A stretch of DNA of 64,000 nucleotides. Source: Pseudoclavibacter helvolus (GTDB lineage Bacteria; Actinomycetota; Actinomycetes; Actinomycetales; Microbacteriaceae). Below the pieces are notes generated by a model. It had not been told where the DNA came from, made no database searches, and was given only the letters and a program-made list of their open reading frames with translations. The stretch covers positions 1 through 64,000 of the forward strand of contig NZ_JACHWJ010000005.1 in the NCBI RefSeq assembly GCF_014191305.1. The letters are read 5' to 3'. The first letter of the stretch is position 1. Each line of letters starts with the position of its first letter. The position numbers and the translations under genes are program-made. This document shows positions 8,637-16,377 of this stretch, piece by piece.

Positions 8637-9710
8637 ATGGCGAATTCTCCTGCTGCGGCTCTGCTACTCCCTGACGTGGATCGTGTTGAGTTGGTGTCGT
8701 GGGCTCGGTCGACGAGTATTCGTGCGGGCCTGTCGATGCGAGCGCGGATCGTGCTGCTCGCCTCGGAAGGTGTCGCGAACTCGCGGATCGCGGCCGAGGT
8801 TGGGACTACGACGACCTCGGTGTGGAAGTGGCGGAAACGGTATGCCGAGGCCGGAATTGCGGGGCTCTCCGATGCGCCGCGCTCTGGCCGGCCGAAGCAT
8901 CTCGATCATGCCGAGATCGTGGCAGCGACCTTGACGGCCCCGCCGAAGAAGTACGGCGTGACACATTGGTCCTCGCGCCTGCTCGCGCAGCGCCTGGGGG
9001 TTGGGAACGCGACGGTGGCCAGGGCGTGGCGGGAGTACGGGGTGCAGCCATGGAAGTCGGAGACGTTCAAGTTCTCGACCGACCCGGAGCTCGTCGGGAA
9101 GGTCACCGACGTTGTCGGCTTGTATCTCGCGCCGCCCGAGAACGCGATCGTGCTCTGCGTGGACGAGAAGTCCCAGATCCAGGCCCTTGACCGGACCGCA
9201 CCCATGCTGCCGATGCGGATCGGGGACACCGAGAAGCGCACGCATGATTACAAGCGCCACGGCACGACCACACTGTTCGCTGCATTAGACGTCGCGACCG
9301 GACACGTCACCGGAGCGGTCAAACCCAAGCATCGCCGGCAAGAGTTCCTCTCGTTCCTCCGGCAACTCGACCGCGCCTACCCGGAACGGGACCTGCACCT
9401 CGTGATGGACAACTACGCCACCCACAAAACGCCAGAGGTCAAGACCTGGCTCGAGAAACGACCCCGCTTCCACGTTCATTTCACGCCGACGTCCGGGTCG
9501 TGGTTGAACTTGGTCGAGGTGTGGTTCGGGATCATCGACCGGCAAGCGATCCGTCGCGGGATTTTCACCTCGGTGAAAGACCTCAACGCGAAGATCCGGC
9601 AGTTCATCACTGGCTGGAACGACCGAAAGCACCCATTCGTCTGGACCAAGACCAGCGACGAGATCCTCGCGAAAGCGAACCGTCAACCAACTTCAGAAAC
9701 GCGACACTAG
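8637..9710 (+). CDS. IS630 family transposase
   Basis: A 357-aa DDE transposase with an N-terminal winged helix-turn-helix (about residues 20-130). The catalytic triad is Asp176 (LCVDEKSQ), Asp258 (LVMDNYATH) and Glu294 (SWLNLVEVWF), with 35 residues between the last two, typical of IS630/Tc1. The ATG at 8637 was chosen because GGGAG lies 8 nt upstream; an in-frame TTG at 8616 has no such support. The stop TAG is formed at the right junction. TA comes from the target duplication and G from flanking DNA, so the gene depends on the CTAG target for termination. Confidence 0.93.
   Translation: MANSPAAALLLPDVDRVELVSWARSTSIRAGLSMRARIVLLASEGVANSRIAAEVGTTTTSVWKWRKRYAEAGIAGLSDAPRSGRPKHLDHAEIVAATLTAPPKKYGVTHWSSRLLAQRLGVGNATVARAWREYGVQPWKSETFKFSTDPELVGKVTDVVGLYLAPPENAIVLCVDEKSQIQALDRTAPMLPMRIGDTEKRTHDYKRHGTTTLFAALDVATGHVTGAVKPKHRRQEFLSFLRQLDRAYPERDLHLVMDNYATHKTPEVKTWLEKRPRFHVHFTPTSGSWLNLVEVWFGIIDRQAIRRGIFTSVKDLNAKIRQFITGWNDRKHPFVWTKTSDEILAKANRQPTSETRH
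9666..9707 (-). repeat. Right terminal inverted repeat of the IS630 element
   Basis: Reverse complement of the left end with 27 of 42 matches. It overlaps the last codons of the transposase, whose final residue His is encoded by the terminal CAC. Confidence 0.7.
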
Positions 9711-10038
9711 TACATATTTCGTCCGGAAAAGTATCCATGCCCCTCGCAATCGAAAAAGTTCGACCACAGCCCGCGCTTCCGCATGGAATCACGGATCTGG
9801 TCGCGCTTTTCACTCGCGACACGCCGAGCGAATGCCCATCCGGGTGGCACAGAATTCGGGATGTTTGGCACAGATCACGATTCACTTCTTGTCCGAGCCG
9901 CACGACTCGGTGGGCCGTAAGCCCCTCGCCAATCCCCCCGAAAGGCGGGAGTCGCGGCACATGCTGGCTCCGTAGACTGCTGGCACGCTGCGCCGCAACG
10001 AGGCGGTGCCGGATCGCAATGACGCGAAAGGACCTGTG
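9711..10038. other. Region between IS630 and acs
   Basis: No supported gene is seen in these 328 bases. They contain a pair of TGGCACAGA direct repeats, an inverted repeat CCGAG/CTCGG near 9896-9911, and a purine-rich AAAGGA at 10027-10032 serving acs. It is probably the regulatory region of acs, because acetyl-CoA synthetase is usually catabolite-controlled in Actinobacteria. No exact promoter can be assigned. Confidence 0.45.
9845..9874 (+). promoter_or_regulatory. TGGCACAGA direct repeats upstream of acs
   Basis: TGGCACAGA occurs at 9845-9853 and 9866-9874, 21 bp apart, which is two turns of the helix. That spacing suits a regulator binding one face of the DNA. The factor is unknown. Confidence 0.4.
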
Positions 10039-12006
10039 GTGGCTGACAAGATCGAACACCTCCTGGAAGACCTCGAGACCTTCCCGCCAAGCGACGACTT
10101 CACGTCCTCCTCCCCCGTGCCCGCAGACCTCGCGGCACGCGCAGAAGAAGACAGACTCGGTTTCTGGGCTGACCAAGCCAGGGAACTTCACTGGTCGACG
10201 CCGTTCACCGAGGTCCTCGACTGGAGCGACGCCCCCTTCGCCAAGTGGTTCGGCGACGGCATGCTCAACGCGAGCTTCAACTGCGTCGACCGTCACGTGA
10301 TCGCCGGCAACGGCGACCGCGTCGCGATCTACTGGGAGGGCGAGCCCGGCGACAAGCGCACCATCACCTACGCCGACCTGCTCGGAGAGGTGAAGCGAGC
10401 CGCGAACCTACTCGAGAGTCTTGGCGTGACTGCGGGGGATGTCGTGGCGATCTACATGCCGATGATCCCCGAGACTGTCGTCGCGATGCTCGCCTGCGCG
10501 CGCATCGGCGCCGTTCACTCGGTCATCTTCGGTGGTTTCAGCGCCGACTCGATCCGCAGCCGCGTCGAGGACGCGAACGCCAAGCTCGTCATCACGAGCG
10601 ACGGCAGCATACGCAAGGGGCGGGTCTTCCCGCTCAAGGAGACCGTGGATGCGGCGCTCGAGGCGGAGGGGCACACCGTCAAGCACGTGCTCGTCGTCCG
10701 TCGCGCCGACAACGACCCGACGCTCACCCCCGGGCGAGACCTGTGGTGGCACGAGGAGATCGCACAGGTCAGCGACGAGCACGTCGCCAAGCCCTTCCCC
10801 GCCGAGCACCCCCTGTTCATCCTGTACACCTCGGGGACCACTGGGAAGCCAAAGGGGCTGCTGCACACCACGGGCGGGTACCTGACGCAGACATCCTTCA
10901 CTCACCGCACGATCTTCGACCTCAAACCGGAGCAGGACGTCTACTGGTGCTCCGCCGATGTCGGCTGGGTTACCGGCCACAGCTACTTCGTCTACGGCCC
11001 GCTTGCCAACGGTGCGACGCAGGTCATGTACGAGGGCACGCACGACACCCCCGACCTGGGCCGCTGGTTCGACATCATCGAGCGGTACGGCGTCACGATC
11101 TTCTACACGGCACCCACCGCCATCCGCGGCTACATGAAGTCGGGCAGGCAGATTCCCGCGAAGTACGACCTCTCGTCCATCCGTCTCCTCGGCTCGGTGG
11201 GCGAACCGATCAACCCTGAGGCCTGGGCCTGGTACCGAGAAGTCATCGGCGGCAACAGGGTCCCGGTGGTCGACACGTGGTGGCAGACCGAGACGGGCGC
11301 CATCATGATCTCCGCGATCCCGAGCCAGGTCGCCCTGAAGCCTGGCGCAGCGCAGGTTCCAGTGCCCGGCGTGGTTGTCGAGGTCGTCGACGACAAGGGC
11401 GAGCGCGTCAACCCAGGCGAGATGGGCCTCCTCACGATCACGGAGCCCTGGCCATCCATGACGCGCGGCATCTACGGCGACCGCAAGCGGTTCATCGAGA
11501 CCTACTGGTCGCAGTTCCCTGGCCGCTACTTCGCGGGCGACGGAGCGGGTGTCGACAAGGACGGGCATCTGTGGCTGCTCGGCCGGGTTGACGACGTCAT
11601 GAACGTCTCGGGCCACCGGCTCTCAACCACCGAGATCGAGTCGGCGCTTGTCGACCACCCGTTTGTCGCCGAGTCGGCGGTCGTCGGCGCGAGCGACGAG
11701 ACGACCGGCCAGGCCGTCGTCGCGTTTGTCGTCCTGAAGGAGAGCAAGAAGGCGGAGATCGAAGCGTCGGATGCGCCACAGGTGCTGCGCTCGCACGTGT
11801 CGTCGAAGATCGGTGCGATCGCGCGTCCTCGTCAGGTGTACGTCGTCGCGGAACTCCCGAAGACCCGCTCAGGCAAGATCATGCGCCGCCTGCTGCGGGA
11901 CGTGGCGGACGGCAAGGCCGTCGGTGACACCACAACCCTCACCGACGCCTCCGTGATGTCGGCGATCTCGGCCGGAGTCACATCCGGAACCGCAGACGAC
12001 GACTGA
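10039..12006 (+). CDS. acs: Acetyl-coenzyme A synthetase (AMP-forming)
   Basis: Activates acetate to acetyl-CoA through acetyl-AMP, complementing the AckA-Pta route encoded later in the window. The 655-aa chain has the adenylation motif YTSGTTGKPKG, WWQTETG, the hinge region GRVDDVMNVSGHRLS and the C-terminal PKTRSGKIMRR, whose Lys is the usual acetylation site. The start is uncertain. AAAGGA lies 6 nt before the GTG at 10039 and 3 nt before the GTG at 10036; a longer GTG at 10006 lacks a ribosome site. A strong hairpin follows the gene. Confidence 0.95.
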   Translation: MADKIEHLLEDLETFPPSDDFTSSSPVPADLAARAEEDRLGFWADQARELHWSTPFTEVLDWSDAPFAKWFGDGMLNASFNCVDRHVIAGNGDRVAIYWEGEPGDKRTITYADLLGEVKRAANLLESLGVTAGDVVAIYMPMIPETVVAMLACARIGAVHSVIFGGFSADSIRSRVEDANAKLVITSDGSIRKGRVFPLKETVDAALEAEGHTVKHVLVVRRADNDPTLTPGRDLWWHEEIAQVSDEHVAKPFPAEHPLFILYTSGTTGKPKGLLHTTGGYLTQTSFTHRTIFDLKPEQDVYWCSADVGWVTGHSYFVYGPLANGATQVMYEGTHDTPDLGRWFDIIERYGVTIFYTAPTAIRGYMKSGRQIPAKYDLSSIRLLGSVGEPINPEAWAWYREVIGGNRVPVVDTWWQTETGAIMISAIPSQVALKPGAAQVPVPGVVVEVVDDKGERVNPGEMGLLTITEPWPSMTRGIYGDRKRFIETYWSQFPGRYFAGDGAGVDKDGHLWLLGRVDDVMNVSGHRLSTTEIESALVDHPFVAESAVVGASDETTGQAVVAFVVLKESKKAEIEASDAPQVLRSHVSSKIGAIARPRQVYVVAELPKTRSGKIMRRLLRDVADGKAVGDTTTLTDASVMSAISAGVTSGTADDD

Positions 12007-12050
12007 CCGGAGCGGCCGCGACGACGCAACCACCGCGCGCGCTGGAACGA

Positions 12051-12092
12051 CCGAAGCCCTGCACCTCTCGGAAGAGGGATGCAGGGCTTCGG
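12051..12092. terminator. Bidirectional terminator hairpin between acs and the RidA gene
   Basis: Perfect 13-bp arms CCGAAGCCCTGCA and TGCAGGGCTTCGG enclose an inner CCTCT-CGGA-AGAGG hairpin. It lies between convergent genes and could serve both. Confidence 0.75.
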
Positions 12093-12132
12093 CCTGTGTA
12101 GCTGCTCGGTTGACAGCTTCGTGAAGAGCTCG

Positions 12133-12594
12133 CTACTCGTACGCGACGATGAGGTCGACCTCGACGGGCGAGTCGAGCGGCAGAACGGCCACGCCGACGG
12201 CTGCGCGAACGTGCGTACCCGCGTCGCCGAAGGCGAGCCCGAGCATCTCGGAGACCCCGTTGGCGACAAGCGGCTGCTCGGTGAAGTCTGGCGCGGAGGC
12301 GACGTAAACGGTGACCTTCACGACGCGCGTGACGCGGTCGAGGTCGCCGATGACCGACTTGATCGCCGCGAGGGCGTTGAGGCCGGCGAAGGCAGCGAAC
12401 TCGATGGCGTCGTCGCGAGGCACCTCAGCGCCGACCTTTCCCGTCTCTGGGAGGGCTCCCTCGATGAAGGGCAGCTGGCCGGACGTGTAGACGAGGCCGC
12501 CGTGCTCGACGGCAGGGACATAGGCGGCGACCGGGGCAGCGACCGGTGGGACCGCGAGCCCCATTGCGCCGAGACGCTCTTCAACCTGGCTCAT
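12133..12594 (-). CDS. RidA family protein (enamine/imine deaminase-like)
   Basis: A 153-aa YjgF/YER057c/UK114 protein. Recognisable blocks are GGLVYTSGQLPF, the central GLNALAAIKSVIGDLDRVTRVVKVTVYVAS and LPLDSPVEVDLIVAYE. The family hydrolyses reactive enamines from PLP enzymes, but this longer subtype (YjgH/Rv3678c-like) is not biochemically defined. The ATG overlaps the stop of the DUF4177 gene (ATGA), so the two form a coupled pair. An upstream extension runs through that gene and is not used. Confidence 0.88.
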   Translation of the reverse strand: MSQVEERLGAMGLAVPPVAAPVAAYVPAVEHGGLVYTSGQLPFIEGALPETGKVGAEVPRDDAIEFAAFAGLNALAAIKSVIGDLDRVTRVVKVTVYVASAPDFTEQPLVANGVSEMLGLAFGDAGTHVRAAVGVAVLPLDSPVEVDLIVAYE

Positions 12595-12755
12595 GCTTGC
12601 TCCCCTGCGATCGGACGCTTCATGTAGGCGACTGATCCGCCCTCGGCATTCGTGGAAACCTGCACCAGTTCCCAGCCCTGAGCACCCCAGTTGTTGAGGA
12701 TGACAGTGGGGGTGTGCAACGGGAGCGGGGTGATGAAATATTCCCACTTCTGCAT
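12591..12755 (-). CDS. DUF4177 small protein
   Basis: A 54-aa protein (MQKWEYFITPL...GWELVQV...YMKRPI) with the WEY and GWELV signature of DUF4177. The start was chosen at 12755 because AGGAGG lies 6 nt upstream; an extension to 12788 is less likely. In Actinobacteria this small gene is habitually paired with a RidA-like gene, as here. Function unknown. Confidence 0.85.
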   Translation of the reverse strand: MQKWEYFITPLPLHTPTVILNNWGAQGWELVQVSTNAEGGSVAYMKRPIAGEQA

Positions 12756-12840
12756 GGACGTCCTCCTGTGCGGTGAGCGCTCAGGCATCTCATGGGGTTC
12801 TCATTGAACACTCCTGAAGACGCCGCAAGCGGGTGTGACT

Positions 12841-12846
12841 TACCCT
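12841..12846 (+). promoter_or_regulatory. Leaderless -10 box of the first PBP gene
   Basis: TACCCT lies 7 nt before the ATG at 12854, with no Shine-Dalgarno between. This suggests a leaderless transcript. Confidence 0.5.
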
Positions 12847-12853
12847 TGATCCT

Positions 12854-15376
12854 ATGTCTGTCACGAATCCAGGGGCGCCCAAACGCAACATTCTGGGTGG
12901 CCTCCTAGGGCTGCTCGGGATGAGCGGAGTCGCGGGCGTGCTCGTCACGGCCATGATCACCCCACTTATAGCCGTCACCGGTGTCGCCGCGAACAGCACG
13001 ATCTCGCTGTTCGAGAACCTGCCGACGTACCTCGAGATCGGCTCGCTTCAGCAGAAGACCGAGCTGTACGCCGCCAACGGACAGAAGTTCGCCGAGTTCT
13101 ACAACCAGAACCGCGAGGAAGTCCCGCTCGACCAGATCTCCCCATACGTCGCACAGGCTGCGATCTCGGTGGAGGACCCGCGCTTCCGTGAGCACGGCGG
13201 CGTCGACGTCATCTCCGCCGCACGCGCGCTCGCGCAGTCCGTGATCGGCGATGGCGCGGCAGGCGCATCCACCATCACGATGCAGTACGTCCGCAACGTG
13301 CGCGTGCAGACGGCAGAAGCGATCCCCAACGAAGAGGAGCGCGACAAGGCCTACCTCGAGGCGACCGAGACGACGACCGGGCGCAAGCTCCAGGAGATGC
13401 GCCTCGCGATCGGCGTCGAGAAGCAGTTCTCCAAGGACGAGATCCTCCAGGGCTACCTCAACATCGCCCTGTTCGGTGGCACGACCTACGGCATCGAGTC
13501 GGCCGCGCAGCGCTACTTCGGCAAGTCGGCGCTCGACCTGAACCTTCAGGAGTCGGCGAGCCTCATCGCGATCGTGCAGGAGCCGAACGCCTACCGCCTC
13601 GACGTGCCAGAGAACATCGAGGCGAACAAGGTCCGCCGCGACTACATCCTCATGCGCATGATGGAAGAAGGCGCGATCGACCAGGCGACCTACGAGGCGA
13701 CCGTTGCGACGCCCGTCGAGCCTCACCCCACGGAGCCGAAGCACGGCTGCGGCGCGGCTGAGGGCAACGCCCAGTACTTCTGCGACTATGTCAGGCTCGT
13801 GATGGTGCAGGACCCGGCGTTTGGCGAGACCTACGAGGAACGGCAGTTCAACTTCCAGACCAAGGGCTACCAGATCCACACGACCCTCGACCTCGACATG
13901 CAGGCGCAGGGGCAGGCGACGATGGCCTCGGCGGTCCCCGCGTACGTGGACGGCATGGACATGGGATCGGCCGCCTCCATGGTTGAGGAAGGCACGGGAC
14001 GAGTCCTCATGATGGTCCAGAACACTGCGTTCGGGGACACGGAGGAGCTGGCCGCCCAACCGGGCTACACCTCGGTGAATTACAACACCGACTACGACTT
14101 CGGCGGATCGACGGGCTTCCAGGTCGGATCGACCTACAAGATGTTCACGCTCGCCGAGTGGCTGGCGTCTGGGAAGTCCCTCAACGCCTCGGTGAATGCC
14201 AAGGACCGGGCGTTCAACCTCATCAACTTCCAGAACTCCTGCCTCGGCGCCGACGGCGGCTCCTGGTCGCCCACGAACGACGGTGGGCAGAAGGTCAACA
14301 ACGTCTCCGTCCGACAGGCGACCTCGTCCTCGATCAACACGGCGTACGTCGCGATGGCCGAGCAGCTCGACCAGTGCCGCATCCGTGACACTGCCATGGC
14401 CATGGGCGCGCACCGCGCCGATGGCGCCGTGAACGAGTCGAACCCGGCCGCCGTGCTTGGCACCAACACCATCGCACCGCTCTCCATGGCAACTGCCGTC
14501 GCCGGCTTCGCGAACGGCGGCGTCACCTGCTCGCCCATCGCGATCGACAGCATCACGCTGCGCGACGGCTCAGCGATCGAGGCGCCCAAGTCGACGTGCA
14601 ACCAGGCAGTGACCCCAGAAGTCGCTGCTGGTGTGACCTCGGCACTGCAGGGCGTCGTCAACGGTGGAACCGGCAACAACTCCAACCCCGGCATCGTGCC
14701 GCTCATGGGTAAGACAGGCACCACTGACAGCGGACTGCAGACGTGGATGGTCGGTGCCACGACGAAGGTCGGCCTCGCCGTCTGGGTCGGAAACGCCAGC
14801 GGCCAGGTGCCCATGTACGGCGTCGACCTCCCGCGCGCGGCAGGCAACCAGACCCGTCACGTGATCTTCAACGACGTCATCGCGCAGGCGATGCGCGTGT
14901 ACGGGGGCGACGCCTTCCCGCAGCCGACCGGCAGTGCGGTCCAGAACGAGCAGGTCACGGTTCCGGACCTGACCGGCAAGTCCACCGCGGAGGCCAAGAC
15001 CTCGCTGGAGGGCCTCGGCTTCAGCGTCTCGGTCGGCAACCCCGTCGAGTCGGACCAGCCGGAGGGCACCGTAGCGAGCACGCTCCCGAGCGCCAACACT
15101 CGGGTCACGCAGGGCACGACGATCACGATCAACCCGTCACGCGGCCCCGAGACGCAGCCGACCACAAACACGCTAGTCGCGCCTGATCTCGCGGGGCAGA
15201 CCCAAGAGCAGGCACAGTCGACGCTCTCGCAGCTCGGGTTCAGCGGCACCATGTCGATCCTGACGGAGAAGAACGCGACCGTTCCGAGCGGGCAAGTGAT
15301 CCGCACCGATCCGGCGCCGGGCTCAGAGCTCGAGCGAAGCGGATCCATCCAGGTCTACATCTCCTCCGGCCCGTAA
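12854..15376 (+). CDS. Bifunctional class A penicillin-binding protein with PASTA repeats (copy 1)
   Basis: Peptidoglycan glycosyltransferase/transpeptidase, 840 aa, anchored by one N-terminal helix (about residues 14-45). The GT51 domain shows EDPRFREHGGVD with the catalytic Glu and the GASTITMQYVRN block. The transpeptidase triad is complete: Ser426-x-x-Lys429 (STYK), Ser493-x-Asn495 and Lys620-Thr-Gly. Two C-terminal PASTA repeats (about 695-768 and 772-840) probably bind cell wall or muropeptides. It equates to mycobacterial PonA-type enzymes. A close paralogue lies 1 kb downstream, with a phosphoesterase between. Confidence 0.94.
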   Translation: MSVTNPGAPKRNILGGLLGLLGMSGVAGVLVTAMITPLIAVTGVAANSTISLFENLPTYLEIGSLQQKTELYAANGQKFAEFYNQNREEVPLDQISPYVAQAAISVEDPRFREHGGVDVISAARALAQSVIGDGAAGASTITMQYVRNVRVQTAEAIPNEEERDKAYLEATETTTGRKLQEMRLAIGVEKQFSKDEILQGYLNIALFGGTTYGIESAAQRYFGKSALDLNLQESASLIAIVQEPNAYRLDVPENIEANKVRRDYILMRMMEEGAIDQATYEATVATPVEPHPTEPKHGCGAAEGNAQYFCDYVRLVMVQDPAFGETYEERQFNFQTKGYQIHTTLDLDMQAQGQATMASAVPAYVDGMDMGSAASMVEEGTGRVLMMVQNTAFGDTEELAAQPGYTSVNYNTDYDFGGSTGFQVGSTYKMFTLAEWLASGKSLNASVNAKDRAFNLINFQNSCLGADGGSWSPTNDGGQKVNNVSVRQATSSSINTAYVAMAEQLDQCRIRDTAMAMGAHRADGAVNESNPAAVLGTNTIAPLSMATAVAGFANGGVTCSPIAIDSITLRDGSAIEAPKSTCNQAVTPEVAAGVTSALQGVVNGGTGNNSNPGIVPLMGKTGTTDSGLQTWMVGATTKVGLAVWVGNASGQVPMYGVDLPRAAGNQTRHVIFNDVIAQAMRVYGGDAFPQPTGSAVQNEQVTVPDLTGKSTAEAKTSLEGLGFSVSVGNPVESDQPEGTVASTLPSANTRVTQGTTITINPSRGPETQPTTNTLVAPDLAGQTQEQAQSTLSQLGFSGTMSILTEKNATVPSGQVIRTDPAPGSELERSGSIQVYISSGP

Positions 15377-15410
15377 AGCGGCTATCGCACCAACTGAAAC
15401 GAGTTTCACC

Positions 15411-16373
15411 ATGGCGGATTCACTCGCCAACTCAAGCTCCGGGAGAACTTCCCGTCTCGGACCTGCCAGCGCCGTCGCCCTCACCCTTCTCGGGGTGGGG
15501 GCGGCGACCGCCGTTTACGGCACGATGATCGAGCGCCGGGCCTTCCGTCTCCGCCGGGTCGAGACCCGCATCCTGCCCCCCGGCTCAGCTCCGCTGCGCG
15601 TGCTGCACCTGAGCGACTTCCACGTCGCTCCCTGGCAGCGCAAGAAGCAGGAGTTCGTCAGGGGCCTCGCCGCTCTGAAGCCCGACCTCGTCGTGGGCAC
15701 GGGCGACAACCTCGGACACGTGGATGCTGTCCCGACCGTCGCCCACATGCTGGAGCCGTTCGAGGGGATCCCCTCCGTGCATGTCTACGGCTCCAACGAC
15801 TACCTGGGCCCAGTCCTCAAGAACCCCTTCACGTACTTCGGTCACTCGGCTCACGTCGCGAAGAAGGCCCCGCACCTCGACACGAAGAGTCTCACTGGCC
15901 ACTTCAACCGTCTCGGTTGGACGCCGCTCAACAACATGGCGGCCGTCCTCGAGGTCGCAGGCAGGCGCATCCGCTTCTTCGGCGTCAACGATCCGCACAT
16001 CGACGGCGACGACTTCGCCGCGACGAGTGAAGCGCTCCGCGAGGCTTCAGAGGGCCAGGACTGGGACCTCACCATCGCGCTCGCGCACGCGCCATACCAG
16101 CGGGTGCTCAGCGGCCTCGTCGATCTGGGCGCGGATGCGATCTTCGCCGGCCACACGCACGGCGGCCAGGTCTGTGTGCCCGGCTACGGCGCGCTCGTCA
16201 CCAACTGCGACATTCCACGCGAACAGGTCAAGGGCCTGAGCACGTGGACTTCGCGCGGCCGCAGCGCCGCTCTCCACGTCTCCGCAGGCCTCGGCACGTC
16301 GATCTACGCACCCGTGCGATTCGCGTGCCCGCCTGAGGCGACTCTCCTGACCTTCCTACCCCGGGTATCGTGA
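15411..16373 (+). CDS. Membrane-anchored metallophosphoesterase
   Basis: A 320-aa calcineurin-type phosphoesterase with an N-terminal hydrophobic segment (about residues 20-38). Metal-binding motifs are LSDFH, GTGDN, the position usually GNHD written here as GSND, LAHAP and the C-terminal GHTHGGQ. This is the actinobacterial family regularly found next to ponA-type genes, and a role in cell-envelope lipid or wall metabolism is likely but unproven. The gene begins 35 nt after the first PBP and ends 4 nt before the second. Confidence 0.88.
   Translation: MADSLANSSSGRTSRLGPASAVALTLLGVGAATAVYGTMIERRAFRLRRVETRILPPGSAPLRVLHLSDFHVAPWQRKKQEFVRGLAALKPDLVVGTGDNLGHVDAVPTVAHMLEPFEGIPSVHVYGSNDYLGPVLKNPFTYFGHSAHVAKKAPHLDTKSLTGHFNRLGWTPLNNMAAVLEVAGRRIRFFGVNDPHIDGDDFAATSEALREASEGQDWDLTIALAHAPYQRVLSGLVDLGADAIFAGHTHGGQVCVPGYGALVTNCDIPREQVKGLSTWTSRGRSAALHVSAGLGTSIYAPVRFACPPEATLLTFLPRVS
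16366..16371 (+). promoter_or_regulatory. Leaderless -10 box of the second PBP gene
   Basis: TATCGT ends 6 nt before the ATG at 16378 and overlaps the last codons of the phosphoesterase gene. It could give copy 2 its own leaderless transcript. Confidence 0.45.
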
Positions 16374-16377
16374 CGCC

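Larger units (their letters stand above)
8587..9707 (+). mobile_element. IS630-family insertion sequence
   Basis: A 1,121-bp element with one transposase gene. The ends carry long imperfect inverted repeats (27 of 42 positions match), beginning GTG at the left and ending CAC at the right. TA is present immediately outside each end (8585-8586 and 9708-9709). Removing one TA and the element restores C-TA-G, the IS630-type target. The perfect TA duplication and intact frame suggest a fairly recent insertion upstream of the pilus operon. Confidence 0.87.

Noticed and set aside
12905-14413. A 502-codon frame antisense to the first PBP gene
   Set aside because: Arg/Val/Asp-rich translation with no recognisable motif; typical antisense frame in high-GC DNA.
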